Assembly (NCBI RefSeq): GCF_012972705.2
Contig: NZ_JABCSC020000003.1
Coordinates: 496,001 to 560,000 of the forward strand
Direction of reading: 5' to 3'
Origin: Uliginosibacterium aquaticum
GTDB lineage: Bacteria; Pseudomonadota; Gammaproteobacteria; Burkholderiales; Rhodocyclaceae
DNA: 64,000 nt
The notes under the pieces were generated by a model. That model was not told where the DNA came from, searched no databases, and worked only from the letters and a program-made list of their open reading frames with translations. Shown here one piece after another: positions 7,786-16,785 of the stretch; position 1 is the stretch's first letter; every line of letters starts with the position of its first letter. The translations under genes and the position numbers were made by a program.

Positions 7786-8451
7786 TCAATCCATTCCGAG
7801 ATCTTTGACGATGTGATGATCAGGCTGGATTTTGGTCAGTTCAATACCGCTTTGCATGGCCGTCAGTTGCAACACCCGTGGCAGAACTTCTTTCTCATTC
7901 CATTCATTTCTCTCGGAGACTTTTACGTAAGGAATGAGGTCACGAACGGTTTGCAGGCTGGCTGGAATTCGACTAGCAAAGGACGATGAGAACGCCATCA
8001 AGAGAAGCCAGGAAACGCCCAGTACAAGAGCAACCCAGCCCATGCTCAAACCGGCCTGCCAAGCCGCCAAACCGATTGTTATATCGAGTGCGAGGACCAC
8101 TCCGTGCTGCCAGCCCCGGAAACCCAGCGAGGGTAGTACGCTTGCCCCGCAAATCTCGGTGAGCATCTTCCAGTGCTTGCGAACATCGCCCTGCAAGATT
8201 TCGTCTAAAGGCGTGTCTAATTTGAGACTCTTTCTTGATATGCCGAGTTGTTGAACCAGATGGCGTCGCAAACGGTAGAACTGTACTTGAGACAGGCAGC
8301 GAGGATCCGCGATGCGAGTCTCCCCAAGTCGTAGAAGCACGTAGTCAGCCAGCTTTCGAGGGGTATCGAGTTCGCAGGCATCTGCGTCGGGGATGGCGAT
8401 GCCAAACTCTTCCTCGACGCTGAGAACCAGTTCTACCGTATCAAGCCCCAT
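7786..8451 (-). CDS. Membrane protein with permuted acyl-carrier-protein-like halves
   Basis: A 221-aa protein of unknown function. Residues 2-42 (GLDTVELVLSVEEEFGIAIP then DADACELDTPRKLADYV) match the second half of acyl carrier protein, starting just after its phosphopantetheine serine. Residues 186-221 (EVLPRVLQLTAMQSGIELTK, IQPDHHIVKDLGMD) match the first half, ending at the Asp of the DSL motif. In between are another ACP helix-1-like stretch (residues 52-85) and hydrophobic segments at about 117-127 and 134-155. The serine is absent, so no phosphopantetheine can be attached at the usual site. GGGAGGAG lies 6 bases before the ATG, making this start firm. It sits between cobQ and btuC; whether it serves cobalamin metabolism is unknown. 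Confidence 0.75.
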   Translation of the reverse strand: MGLDTVELVLSVEEEFGIAIPDADACELDTPRKLADYVLLRLGETRIADPRCLSQVQFYRLRRHLVQQLGISRKSLKLDTPLDEILQGDVRKHWKMLTEICGASVLPSLGFRGWQHGVVLALDITIGLAAWQAGLSMGWVALVLGVSWLLLMAFSSSFASRIPASLQTVRDLIPYVKVSERNEWNEKEVLPRVLQLTAMQSGIELTKIQPDHHIVKDLGMD

Positions 8452-8471
8452 CTTCAGCTCCTCCCGATGGC

Positions 8472-8510
8472 GTAGGGTGCAATCGAAGCGCCGGAGGCGC
8501 GCATTGCACC
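8472..8510. repeat. REP-like hairpin upstream of the ACP-like gene
   Basis: GTAG followed by GGTGCAAT, a GCGCC/GGCGC inner stem and the outer arm ATTGCACC. Outer arms (8 bp) and inner arms (5 bp) are perfect. It sits about ten bases upstream of the ribosome binding site of the gene starting at 8451. Confidence 0.75.
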
Positions 8511-8554
8511 GGTCGTGAGCCAGCGGTCGCGTTGCGGCCGGAAATTTCTCGATC

Positions 8555-8588
8555 GGTGGGTTACGGCCTTTGGCCTAACCCACCCTAC
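8555..8588. repeat. REP-like hairpin downstream of cobQ
   Basis: The minus strand reads GTAGGGTGGGTTAGGCC, AAA, GGCCGTAACCCACC: a GTAG head and an almost perfect 15-bp inverted repeat. It begins 17 bp after the cobQ stop. The 154 bp between cobQ and the ACP-like gene hold this element and the one at 8472-8510 and no gene. Confidence 0.8.
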
Positions 8589-8605
8589 GCAAATCGCCGC
8601 CGCCA

Positions 8606-10075
8606 TCATGCCCGGCCCTCTATAATGGCCATCAGCTTTTCGGTATCCATGAACTCGGCAATCGTATCCGCCAGCCGTTCGATGCTCGTATCGCGCAGCG
8701 CGGCGATGTCCGGGGACTTAGCTTCTGTCAGGCCCGCCCAGGCGAGCAGGGCGTCGCAGGCCGTGGGCGAATCGAAGAGGCCATGCAGGTAAGTGCCGAG
8801 AATCTGATTGTCATCCGAAATCGCACCGTCCGGGCCGCCGGAGAGTTGCACAGCAGGGCGGGCTAGCGCCGGGCCAGTCGTCACTCCGGCGTGGATTTCG
8901 TAGCCCTGCACGGAGGGTTGCCCGCCGAGGCAGAGCTGGCCTTGTTCGTTGCGAAGCTGCTTTGCGGAAGCAAGCGTGGTGCGCATCTCCAGATAGCCGA
9001 GGCCGCAAGCCAAGCCCGGCGCGCCTTCCAGACCATCGGGATCGGCGATCTCGGCGCCGAGCATCTGGAAACCGCCGCAGATGCCGATGACTTTGCCACC
9101 GTAGCGCAGATGCTTGGCGATGGCTGTATCCCAGCCTTGCAGACGCAGAAAGGCGAGATCGGCGCGTACGGCCTTGGAGCCGGGCAGCACGATCAGATCT
9201 GCTGCCGGAATGGTTTCATCCGGGCCAATGAAGCGGAAGTCGATTTGCGGGTGCAGGCGTAGCGCGTCGAAATCGGTGTGGTTCGAGATGCGCGGCGTAA
9301 CCGGCACAATCACGCGCAGGCGCAGACCTGCGCCAGTCGGAGCGACGACATCGCGCGCAATCGCGTCTTCGGCTTCCAGCTGCAGGCCGTGCAGATAGGG
9401 CAGCACGCCGAGCACGGGCTTGCCGGTGCGTTCTTCCAGCCAGTCCAGACCACTCTGCAGCAGGGCGATGTCGCCCCGGAAGCGGTTGATCACGAAGCCC
9501 TTCACGCGAGCTTGCTCGGTTGTGGAGAGCAGATCGAGGGTGCCGACCAGATGCGCGAACACGCCGCCACGGTCGATATCCGCCACGATAATCACCGGGC
9601 AATCCACCGCCTCGGCGAAGCCCATGTTGGCGATGTCATTCGCGCGCAGATTGATCTCGGCGGGCGAGCCGGCGCCTTCGACGATCACCGCCTCGTACTG
9701 GCTGCACAGGCGGGCAAAGGAATCGAGCACGGCAGCCTGTGCGGTGGCTTTGTAGGCGTGGTAATCCAGTGCATCCATGTTGCCAATGGCATGGCCCTGA
9801 ATGATCACCTGCGCGCCGACATCAGTATTCGGCTTGAGCAGCACCGGGTTCATGTCGGTAGTGGGCGCGATGCGGCAGGCCATGGCCTGTGCGGCCTGGG
9901 CGCGACCGATCTCGCCGCCATCAGCGGTGACGGCAGAATTGAGCGCCATATTCTGCGGCTTGAAGGGTGCAACGCGCACGCCTTTGCGTGCGAGCCAGCG
10001 ACAGATCGCGGCGACCACGGTGCTCTTGCCGGCGTCCGAGGTGCAGCCTTGCACCATGAGGGTTTTGGCATTCAT
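8606..10075 (-). CDS. cobQ: Cobyric acid synthase (glutamine-hydrolysing)
   Basis: A 489-aa CobQ/CbiP that amidates four carboxylates of adenosylcobyrinate a,c-diamide. The N-terminal dethiobiotin-synthetase-like ATPase begins [20 protein letters not shown] with [14 protein letters not shown] and [20 protein letters not shown]. The C-terminal glutamine amidotransferase domain has the Cys nucleophile in [10 protein letters not shown] and the His in [10 protein letters not shown]. Length is normal. It is separated from both neighbours by REP-bearing gaps (103 and 154 bp), unlike the overlapping genes around it. Confidence 0.96.
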   Translation of the reverse strand: MNAKTLMVQGCTSDAGKSTVVAAICRWLARKGVRVAPFKPQNMALNSAVTADGGEIGRAQAAQAMACRIAPTTDMNPVLLKPNTDVGAQVIIQGHAIGNMDALDYHAYKATAQAAVLDSFARLCSQYEAVIVEGAGSPAEINLRANDIANMGFAEAVDCPVIIVADIDRGGVFAHLVGTLDLLSTTEQARVKGFVINRFRGDIALLQSGLDWLEERTGKPVLGVLPYLHGLQLEAEDAIARDVVAPTGAGLRLRVIVPVTPRISNHTDFDALRLHPQIDFRFIGPDETIPAADLIVLPGSKAVRADLAFLRLQGWDTAIAKHLRYGGKVIGICGGFQMLGAEIADPDGLEGAPGLACGLGYLEMRTTLASAKQLRNEQGQLCLGGQPSVQGYEIHAGVTTGPALARPAVQLSGGPDGAISDDNQILGTYLHGLFDSPTACDALLAWAGLTEAKSPDIAALRDTSIERLADTIAEFMDTEKLMAIIEGRA

Positions 10076-10096
10076 GGCATGGTCCTCTCGGGGCGC

Positions 10097-10164
10097 GTAG
10101 GGTGCGCATTGCGCACCGGCTTAGCTTGTACGTTGGCCGAATCGGTGCGCCATGCGCACCCTAC
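10097..10164. repeat. Inverted pair of REP-like elements between cobD and cobQ
   Basis: The 68-bp unit starts GTAGGGTGCGCATTGCGCAC and ends GGTGCGCCATGCGCACC followed by CTAC, so two GTAG-headed hairpins face each other across about 28 bp. It lies between the cobD stop and cobQ start and is the best preserved copy of the element found inside cobU. Confidence 0.85.
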
Positions 10165-10178
10165 GAAAACCGTGCGGT

Positions 10179-11177
10179 TCATCGCATGACCTCGTTCAGC
10201 ACGGCGTCGAGTTTCTGCCACTGCGCCTCATCCCCTGGCAGGCCGAAACGCAGGCCGCCATCGAAGGCGCGAAGCAGCACGGCGCCTTGGGCGAAGGCAG
10301 TGAAGAGTTCGCCGGCCAGCGGCGTGGGTACCCAGCGGAACAGCGCGCAACCTGAGGGGCTGTGCAGGGCGTGCGCACTCAGCAGGGCGGCGAGGCGTGC
10401 ACTGGCGGCAGCGAGTTGTGCTGATTGCTCGGCATGCCAGGCGCGGTCGGCCAGCGCGCGTTGGGCTACCCAGCGCGCTGGGCCGCTGACGGTCCACGGG
10501 CCGAGGCGGTCGGCCAGCGCATCCAGCAAGCGATCTTCGGCGGCGATGAAGCCGCAGCGGATGCCGGCGAGGCCCCAGAATTTGCCCAGTGAGCGCAACA
10601 CGATCAGCCCTGGCTGGCGCGTGTCGCTCAGCACGCTGAGCTCGGGCGTGGCGTCGATGAAGGCTTCATCCACCACCAGCAGGCCACCGCGAGCGGCGAG
10701 GCGTGAATGCCATTCGCGTAGCGTGGTGGGTGGCACGATGCGGCCGGTGGGATTGTTCGGGTTGGTGAGGAGCAGCACGTCGAGTCGTTCGATGGCCTGC
10801 GCGGCATCGGCATAGTCGATGAGTTCGACCTGATGCCCGGCGCCATGCCAGGCCTTGAAGTGCTCGGCGTAGCAGGGCGAAAGGATTCCGACGCGACGCG
10901 GCGTAAACAGCTGCGGCAGAGTCTGGATCGCAGCTTGCGAACCGGCCAGTGGCAGCACGCGCTGGCCGCCGAAATAGGCGAGGCTGGCCATGGCCAGACC
11001 GTCGTCGTCTTCGGGCAGGCGGCGCCAGACTTCGGCAGGCAGGGGCGGCACCGGCCAGCCCGTCGGGTTGATGCCGGTGGACAGATCCAGCCAGTGCTGC
11101 AGCGGGATGCGGAAGTCATGCGCGGCGGTGCGCAGGCGGCCGCCATGCGTAAGCTTAGAGGAAGTGAGCAAGAGCAT
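10179..11177 (-). CDS. cobD: L-threonine-O-3-phosphate decarboxylase
   Basis: A 332-aa fold type I PLP enzyme of the histidinol-phosphate aminotransferase group. [14 protein letters not shown] and [16 protein letters not shown] at the start are the usual CobD/CobC opening; [28 protein letters not shown] and the PLP lysine in [17 protein letters not shown] follow. It makes (R)-1-aminopropan-2-ol phosphate, the linker of the nucleotide loop, which CbiB attaches. The start overlaps the cbiB 3' end by 23 bp and is preceded by a weak TTGGGGG. The symbol follows the Salmonella convention. Confidence 0.92.
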   Translation of the reverse strand: MLLLTSSKLTHGGRLRTAAHDFRIPLQHWLDLSTGINPTGWPVPPLPAEVWRRLPEDDDGLAMASLAYFGGQRVLPLAGSQAAIQTLPQLFTPRRVGILSPCYAEHFKAWHGAGHQVELIDYADAAQAIERLDVLLLTNPNNPTGRIVPPTTLREWHSRLAARGGLLVVDEAFIDATPELSVLSDTRQPGLIVLRSLGKFWGLAGIRCGFIAAEDRLLDALADRLGPWTVSGPARWVAQRALADRAWHAEQSAQLAAASARLAALLSAHALHSPSGCALFRWVPTPLAGELFTAFAQGAVLLRAFDGGLRFGLPGDEAQWQKLDAVLNEVMR

Positions 11178-12063
11178 CCCCCAAGCCTATCACCAGCATC
11201 CAGAGCCATAGGCTGCGTGCAATCAGGTCCAGTGCGCGCGGGATGTCGCGCCCCTCGGCAGGCCGGCCCGCGCCGAGCGCTGGGCGCTCTTCGATGATGC
11301 CTTCGTAGATGGCGCTGCCACCCAGCTGCAGGCCCAGGCTGCCTGCGCCAGCGGCCATCACCGGGCCGGCGTTAGGGCTGCTCCATGAGCCGGCCTGGGC
11401 GCGCCAGCTGGCAAGCGCGCGGCGAGTCTGGCCGAGCAGGGCGTAAGTCAATGCGGTGAGGCGTGCGGGAATCAGGTTGAGCCCATCATCGATACGCGCG
11501 GCCACTTTGCCGAAGCGTTCGAAGCGCGCATTGCGATAGCCCCACATGGCGTCCAGCGTATTGGCAAGGCGGAACAGGATCACGCCGGGCGCGCCGGCGA
11601 TGGCGCACCAGAAGATCGCGCCGAAGATGGCGTCGTTGCCATTTTCGAGCAGGGATTCGGTGGTGGCACGGGCGATCTGCTCTTCGTTCATCTGCGCGGT
11701 TTCGCGGCTGACCAGGTAGCCGGTGCGGCGGCGTGCTTCTTCCAGGTCGCCGTGCTGCAGCGCCTGCGCTACATCGCTGCCATGCTCGGTGAGGGCGCGG
11801 GCGCCCAGCGCGAAGTAGAGTGCGATGCCGTCCATGATCCAGCCATACGGGGTTTTGTTCAGCCACGCGGCTGCCAGCGTGAGGGGGGCGACGAGCAGTG
11901 CCCAGCCCAGCGCACCTCGCAGGATGCGCGCGTGGCCAATGTTGAGGCGCTTTTCGAGCCAGGCTGCCGCGTTGCCGAAGCCCACCAGCGGATGCCAGCG
12001 CGGCACTTCGCCGAAGAGGCGGTCGAGCAGCACGCCGAGCAGGATGGACAGGCTGATGCTCAT
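11155..12063 (-). CDS. cbiB: Adenosylcobinamide-phosphate synthase
   Basis: A 302-aa CbiB/CobD-type inner membrane protein that couples cobyric acid to aminopropanol phosphate. Signatures are [39 protein letters not shown] followed by [38 protein letters not shown] and [19 protein letters not shown]. The start overlaps the upstream stop as ATGA at 12060-12063. The frame is open further upstream but only as a shadow of the cobalamin-binding protein gene. Confidence 0.95.
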   Translation of the reverse strand: MSISLSILLGVLLDRLFGEVPRWHPLVGFGNAAAWLEKRLNIGHARILRGALGWALLVAPLTLAAAWLNKTPYGWIMDGIALYFALGARALTEHGSDVAQALQHGDLEEARRRTGYLVSRETAQMNEEQIARATTESLLENGNDAIFGAIFWCAIAGAPGVILFRLANTLDAMWGYRNARFERFGKVAARIDDGLNLIPARLTALTYALLGQTRRALASWRAQAGSWSSPNAGPVMAAGAGSLGLQLGGSAIYEGIIEERPALGAGRPAEGRDIPRALDLIARSLWLWMLVIGLGDALAHFL

Positions 12064-12857
12064 GCGTGGCGCTCCGCCCAGCGCCGGATGATGGCGGCGA
12101 GCTGGTGCAGACCATCGGTGAGCGCAGCCGGGCCGGGCTGCAGGATGTCGCAGGATCTGATCTCGTGCAGCTGGCCGTTGCGTACAGCGGGCACGGCGTT
12201 CCAGCCGGGGCGCCCCAGCACCTGCTCGGGCTGGAATTTCTTGCCACACCAGGAGGCGATCAGAATATCCGGCGCACGGCGGACCACTTCGAGTGGGTCG
12301 GCAATGATGCGCTGCTTCGCTGACTTGTGCTGCTTGAGTTCCGGGAAGCATTCTTCGCCACCGGCCAGCACGATCAGCTCGGCGACCCAGCGGATGCCGG
12401 AGATCAGTGGCTCGTTCCATTCCTCGAAATACACGCGCGGCTGGCGCGGCTGGCGAGCGGTTTCCTGTGTGACCCTATCCAGCCCCGCACGTAACTCGGC
12501 CACCAGCGCCGCGGCTTTGTCCGGCACGCCAGCCAGCGCGCCCACGGTGTAGATCGTGGCGAGGATTTCTTCGATGCTGCGCTGATTGGTGATCAGCACA
12601 TTCACGCCGCTGCGGATCAGCTGCGAAGCAATGTCTGCCTGCAGGTCGGAGAAGCCGATGACCAGATCCGGTTCCAGGGCGAGGATCTTGTCGATCTTCG
12701 CGCTGGTGAAGGCCGAGACTTTGGGCTTTTCCTTGCTGGCCCGCTCGGGCCGCACGGTGTAGCCGGAGATGCCGACGATACGGGCCTCCTCGCCGAGTAG
12801 ATAGAGCGTCTCGGTGGTTTCTTCCGTCAGGCAAACGATGCGTTGCGCGCCGCTCAT
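12060..12857 (-). CDS. Cobalamin-binding protein, BtuF-like, without signal peptide
   Basis: A 265-aa BtuF-like periplasmic-binding-protein fold. The N-terminus [20 protein letters not shown] follows the class III pattern, with [32 protein letters not shown] and a C-terminal [15 protein letters not shown]. Unlike BtuF at 5.0-5.9 kb there is no signal peptide: the protein starts MSGAQRIV directly at the strand, and its ATG overlaps the cobB stop (ATGA, 12854-12857), so the start is firm. It may bind corrinoids in the cytoplasm or reach the periplasm another way; neither is shown. Such genes are common inside cobalamin clusters of betaproteobacteria. Confidence 0.82.
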   Translation of the reverse strand: MSGAQRIVCLTEETTETLYLLGEEARIVGISGYTVRPERASKEKPKVSAFTSAKIDKILALEPDLVIGFSDLQADIASQLIRSGVNVLITNQRSIEEILATIYTVGALAGVPDKAAALVAELRAGLDRVTQETARQPRQPRVYFEEWNEPLISGIRWVAELIVLAGGEECFPELKQHKSAKQRIIADPLEVVRRAPDILIASWCGKKFQPEQVLGRPGWNAVPAVRNGQLHEIRSCDILQPGPAALTDGLHQLAAIIRRWAERHA

Positions 12858-14152
12858 GCCGAAAACAGCGCTGCGACCGCCTCCGGATTGGAGGGGAAGT
12901 AGAAGTGGATGTAGCTGGCGGTGGTGCGGCCGACGCGATAGACGGCCTCCGTTGTCGGCCCGCCATTCGGGTTCGTGCCGGTGGCAATCGGCGTCAGCGG
13001 GGTTTCGCTGCGTGAGTAGTGGAAGCTGTGGCCGCGCAGGCGGCCTTCGGGCAGGTCCACGCCCTGCAGGCCCAGTGCGGCGAGTTTTTTCTGCATCAGC
13101 GCGGCGCCTTCGAGCAGGCCGAAGCCGGCGTACATGGCGCCATCGCTGGTCACCAGGGTCTCGAACAGGCTCATCATGCCGCCGCATTCGGCGAGCAGAG
13201 GTTTGCCGGCCGTGCTGTGAGCGAGTAATGCAAGCTGCATGGTGGTGTTGGCAGCTATTTTCGCCGCGTGCAGCTCCGGGTAGCCGCCGGGCAGCCACAC
13301 GGCATCGCAGTCCGGTAGCGCTTCATCATGCAGCGGCGAGAAGAAGCTGAGCTCCGCGCCGAGCGCACGTAAGGTGTCGAGGTTGGCGGGGTAGGTGAAG
13401 CAGAAGGCTTCGTCGCGGGCGATGGCGATGCGCTTGTTCTGTAGGGCGGGCTTCAGTCCGCCAGGTGTGACTGAAGTCGCACTTGCGGATGCCGCTGCCG
13501 CGTCCCATTCCAGCAGCAGCGAGGGGTCGAAACGCAGCGCAGCGGCGGTGTGGTCCAGCTTGGCATCCAGATCAGCCAGCTCGGAAGCGGGCAGCAGACC
13601 CAGATGGCGCTCGGGCAGGGTGATCGAGGCTTCGCGCGGCAGCCAGCCGAGGCCGGGAATGTGCGGTGGTAGTGATTCGAAGAGCATGCCGGCATGGCGT
13701 TCGCTGCCGACACGGTTGGCAATCACGCCGGCAAATTCCAGATCCGGCTGGAAGCTGGCGAGGCCATGTGCCAGTGCGCCGAAGGTCTGAGCCATGGCGC
13801 TGCCGTCGATCACGGCCACAATCGGCAGATTGAAGGCGCGTGCCAGATCGGCGCTGGAAGGCTTGCCATCGAAGAGGCCCATCACGCCTTCAACCAGGAT
13901 CAGGTCGACCTCCTGGGCTGCCTGCGCGAGCTGGGCGCGGCAATGCTCAAGGCCACCCATGAAGAGATCCAGCTGGTAACAGGGCGTGCCGCTGGCGACC
14001 TGGTGAATCATCGGGTCGAGAAAGTCCGGCCCGGTCTTGAACACCCGTACGCGCTCGCCTCGGCTACGCGCCTGACGAGCCAGGGCAGCGGTAACGGTGG
14101 TCTTGCCCTGGCCGGACGCCGGCGCAGCAATCAGGAAGGCGCGGCAAGTCAT
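12854..14152 (-). CDS. cobB: Cobyrinate a,c-diamide synthase
   Basis: A 432-aa CobB/CbiA that amidates the a and c carboxylates of cobyrinate. The ATPase P-loop is LIAAPASGQGKTTVTAALAR, followed by KTGPDFLDPMIHQVASG and EGVMGLFDGKPSSADLA. The C-terminal amidotransferase domain has AVWLPGGYPELH and the Cys nucleophile in LLAECGGMMSL. The linker between domains contains SVTPGGLKPALQN, encoded by a REP-like hairpin pair at 13441-13482; the linker is a tolerant place for it. The stop overlaps the next gene's start. Confidence 0.95.
   Translation of the reverse strand: MTCRAFLIAAPASGQGKTTVTAALARQARSRGERVRVFKTGPDFLDPMIHQVASGTPCYQLDLFMGGLEHCRAQLAQAAQEVDLILVEGVMGLFDGKPSSADLARAFNLPIVAVIDGSAMAQTFGALAHGLASFQPDLEFAGVIANRVGSERHAGMLFESLPPHIPGLGWLPREASITLPERHLGLLPASELADLDAKLDHTAAALRFDPSLLLEWDAAAASASATSVTPGGLKPALQNKRIAIARDEAFCFTYPANLDTLRALGAELSFFSPLHDEALPDCDAVWLPGGYPELHAAKIAANTTMQLALLAHSTAGKPLLAECGGMMSLFETLVTSDGAMYAGFGLLEGAALMQKKLAALGLQGVDLPEGRLRGHSFHYSRSETPLTPIATGTNPNGGPTTEAVYRVGRTTASYIHFYFPSNPEAVAALFSA
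13441..13482. repeat. REP-like hairpin pair inside the cobB linker
   Basis: GTAG head, then GGCGGGCT/AGTCCGCC arms, directly followed by a second hairpin GTGTGAC-TGAA-GTCGCAC. The span is 42 bp, a multiple of three, and is read through as part of CobB. Its arms differ from the GGTGCGCA and GGTGGGTT classes, so at least three arm types share the GTAGGG head here. Confidence 0.65.
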
Positions 14153-14180
14153 GTAGCGTGTTCCGTCGAGTAAGGATTCA

Positions 14181-14795
14181 TCACCATTCCACCCCCGGCA
14201 TGGCCTTCACGCCGGCGTGATAGGCGTGTTTGGTGAGGTCCATGGTGGTGACGGTGTCGGCTATCTCGATCAGACCTTCCGGCGCAGCCCGACCGGTGAT
14301 GATCACATGCTGCATGTCCGGCCGGCTCATGAGTTCGCGGCTGATTTCGTCCAGTGGCAGCCAGCCGTATTTGAGGGTGTAGGTGAATTCGTCGAGGATC
14401 AGCAGATCGATGGCCGGGTCGCGCAGGTAAGTCACGACCTGTTGCCAGGCTGCGCGGGCAGTCGCTTTGTCCTGCGCATCGTTCTGGGTGTCCCAGGTGA
14501 AGCCATCGCCCATCACATGCCATTTGACGCGCGGATGCTCGCGGAAGAAGGCTTCCTCGCCGGTATCCGAGCGGCTCTTGATGAACTGCACGACGGCACA
14601 GTTCATGCCGTGTCCGAGCGCACGGGCCAGTACGCCGAAGGCTGCACTGCTCTTGCCCTTGCCGTTGCCGGTATTGACCAGCAGCAGGCCGCGTTCTTCA
14701 TCGGCGGCCGCGATGTTCGCGTCGATGATGGCTTTCTTGCGGGCCATGCGCGCCAGGTGGCGGGCTTCGCGTTCGCTGTGGGCGGCTTCGCTCAT
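14181..14795 (-). CDS. cobO: Cob(I)alamin adenosyltransferase (CobA/CobO type)
   Basis: A 204-aa CobA/CobO/BtuR-type corrinoid adenosyltransferase. It has a basic N-terminal tail, the P-loop GNGKGKSSAAFG, then QFIKSRSDTGEEAFF, a WDTQN segment, LLILDEFTYTLKYGWL and HVIITGRAAPEGLIEIAD. It attaches the 5'-deoxyadenosyl group to cob(I)alamin or its precursors, which fits both synthesis and salvage. GAGGAGAG lies just upstream of the ATG. It ends 28 bp before cobB and starts 48 bp after btuB. Confidence 0.95.
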   Translation of the reverse strand: MSEAAHSEREARHLARMARKKAIIDANIAAADEERGLLLVNTGNGKGKSSAAFGVLARALGHGMNCAVVQFIKSRSDTGEEAFFREHPRVKWHVMGDGFTWDTQNDAQDKATARAAWQQVVTYLRDPAIDLLILDEFTYTLKYGWLPLDEISRELMSRPDMQHVIITGRAAPEGLIEIADTVTTMDLTKHAYHAGVKAMPGVEW

Positions 14796-14843
14796 GTTCT
14801 CTCCTCGGGCGCAGCCGGCGGGTGCCGGCTGCGGGTAAGCACT

Positions 14844-16661
14844 TTACTTGGGTTGATAGCGCAGGGTCAGCCAGGCGCTGGTCCCTGCCTGGTTATAGCC
14901 ATACGCCGTCTGGTAGTTCTTGTCGAACACGTTCTCGAGGCGGGTCTGGGCACGCCAGTCCTTGTTGAGTGCGTATTCGGCACGCAGATCGGTGGTGGCA
15001 TATCCACCCAGCTTGATCTTGTTGGCGGCATCGTCATAACGCGAGCCGACACCGTTCAGGCTGGCGCCGATGCTCCAGGCGCCGAGTTGGTGGTCTGCGT
15101 CAAGACGGCCGAACTGGCGGGCTCGGCGCACCAGCAGATTGCCATCGGTGCTGCTGCCGGATTGATCCTGCGGATTCTGCAAGGTGGCGCTGGCGGCCAG
15201 CGTGGTGTTGCCGAAGTGCTGCTTGGCGCCCAGCTCCAACCCGGTGATGCGGGCCTTGGAGACATTGCTCGGGATCCAGATAGCCGAGCCGGTGCTGATC
15301 GGTGCCCAGGCAATCAGATTGCTGACCTCCGTGCGGAACAGGCTGGCTTCCCAGCTGAAGCCGCCGGTCTTGCCGGAAGCACCGAGTTCGCTGCTGCGTG
15401 ATTTCTCGGGTTGCAGATCCGGATTGCCGGCACCCGGGTAGTACAGGTCATTGAAGCTCGGTGCCTTGAAGGCGGTGCCATAACTGGCTCGCAGGCGCAG
15501 GGCGGGGGTGAAGGTGTAGCCCAGCGCGAGGCTGCCGGTGTTGTGATGGCCGTACTGTTCGTTCTTGTCGTGGCGTCCGGCAACTTGCAGATCGACGCGC
15601 CCGATGTCGGCCAGATACTGACCGAACACGGCCTGATTGACGCGGCTATCCAGCGCGTAGTTGGTGCTGCTCAGCGCTTCGTCATACAGGTAGTCGTAGC
15701 CGCCGACCAGCTGGTGGCCTTCGGCCAGGGTGAAATCGTTCTGCCAGCTGGCTTGGCTGCGGCGTGTGTCGAAGCGCGAGGAGAACTTGTCATCCTTGAA
15801 ATTCTTCGAGGCATCCAGGGTCTGAGCTAGCTTGAAGGACGTGGTGTAGCGCTCGCTGGCCGCCCAGCGAAGATTGCCAGCGTAGAGGTCCTGCTGCAGA
15901 TCGGTAAGGTTCGGATTGCCGTCATATTCGTTGCGACCCTCGGTGTGCAGGGCTTGGGCGTCGTAACTCAGGTTTTCACCGATGCGGCCGCCGCCGCGTA
16001 CATTCACTGTGCTGCGAGTGTAGCCGTCACGATCCGATTCTGGCGCGCTGCCGCCATCCTTGACGTTGATGCCGCGCGTGGTGAGGCCCGACGCGCCGAG
16101 GTTGAGCCAGGCGTCCGGCGAGCCAAAGCCACCCGCAGCCGAGCCCTCGAAGCTGTGGCGCGAACCACCAGTGAGGCTCAGACTGGTGGGCTGCACACCC
16201 TTCCTGGTGAAGATCTGGATCACACCGCCGATGGCTTCCGAGCCATACAGGCTGGCACGCGGGCCGCGCACGAGCTCGATGCGTTCGATTTGTTCGATCG
16301 GTAGATCCTGCAGAGCGGTGCCGCCACTGGTGGCCGAGCCGACTTTCACGCCATCGATCAACACCAGGGTGTGATCCGAGTTGGTGCCGCGCAGGAACAA
16401 GGAGGTCGTCTTGCCGGGGCCGCCGTTATTGGCGAACTGCACGCCGGGCAGACCGCGCAGCAGATCCGGCACCGAGCGGGCCTGTTGCTGCTCGATCTCC
16501 TTGCGGGTGATGACGCTGACCGAAGTGAGGGTTTCCTCGGCGCTGCGCGCCACGCGGTTGGCGGTGATCACCACTGGCGCGAGTTCGGTTTCCTGAGCCA
16601 GCACAGGATGGGAGAGGGCCAGCAGCAAGGCCGCCGGCAGGGTTTTGTGAGTGAAATTCAA
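14844..16661 (-). CDS. btuB: TonB-dependent vitamin B12 receptor
   Basis: A 605-aa outer membrane receptor. I place the start at TTG 16661 because AAGGAG sits 6 bases before it and the product then opens with a clean signal peptide (MNFTHKTLPAALLLALSHPV, cleavage after LAQ). A TonB box-like ELAPVVITANR follows, then the plug (LLRGLPGVQFANNGGPGKT, IERIELVRGPRASLYGSEAI) and a 22-strand-type barrel ending in NQAGTSAWLTLRYQPK. The last residue is Lys rather than the usual Phe or Tyr. It is the first gene after the B12 riboswitch and brings corrinoids to BtuFCD. Confidence 0.93.
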   Translation of the reverse strand: MNFTHKTLPAALLLALSHPVLAQETELAPVVITANRVARSAEETLTSVSVITRKEIEQQQARSVPDLLRGLPGVQFANNGGPGKTTSLFLRGTNSDHTLVLIDGVKVGSATSGGTALQDLPIEQIERIELVRGPRASLYGSEAIGGVIQIFTRKGVQPTSLSLTGGSRHSFEGSAAGGFGSPDAWLNLGASGLTTRGINVKDGGSAPESDRDGYTRSTVNVRGGGRIGENLSYDAQALHTEGRNEYDGNPNLTDLQQDLYAGNLRWAASERYTTSFKLAQTLDASKNFKDDKFSSRFDTRRSQASWQNDFTLAEGHQLVGGYDYLYDEALSSTNYALDSRVNQAVFGQYLADIGRVDLQVAGRHDKNEQYGHHNTGSLALGYTFTPALRLRASYGTAFKAPSFNDLYYPGAGNPDLQPEKSRSSELGASGKTGGFSWEASLFRTEVSNLIAWAPISTGSAIWIPSNVSKARITGLELGAKQHFGNTTLAASATLQNPQDQSGSSTDGNLLVRRARQFGRLDADHQLGAWSIGASLNGVGSRYDDAANKIKLGGYATTDLRAEYALNKDWRAQTRLENVFDKNYQTAYGYNQAGTSAWLTLRYQPK

Positions 16662-16785
16662 GACAGACTCCTTCCGTGCCGCCCGCACGGATCATAGACA
16701 GGGGCGGGGCGTCGGGAAGGAGAAAACGCGGAACGTGAGGGAGCGGTTCCGGTCACCGCCCTCCGCGATGCGCCTCGAATACGCT

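Noticed and set aside
12064-12420. N-terminal extension of the cbiB frame.
   Set aside because: It lies inside the cobalamin-binding protein gene and CbiB has its normal start at 12063.
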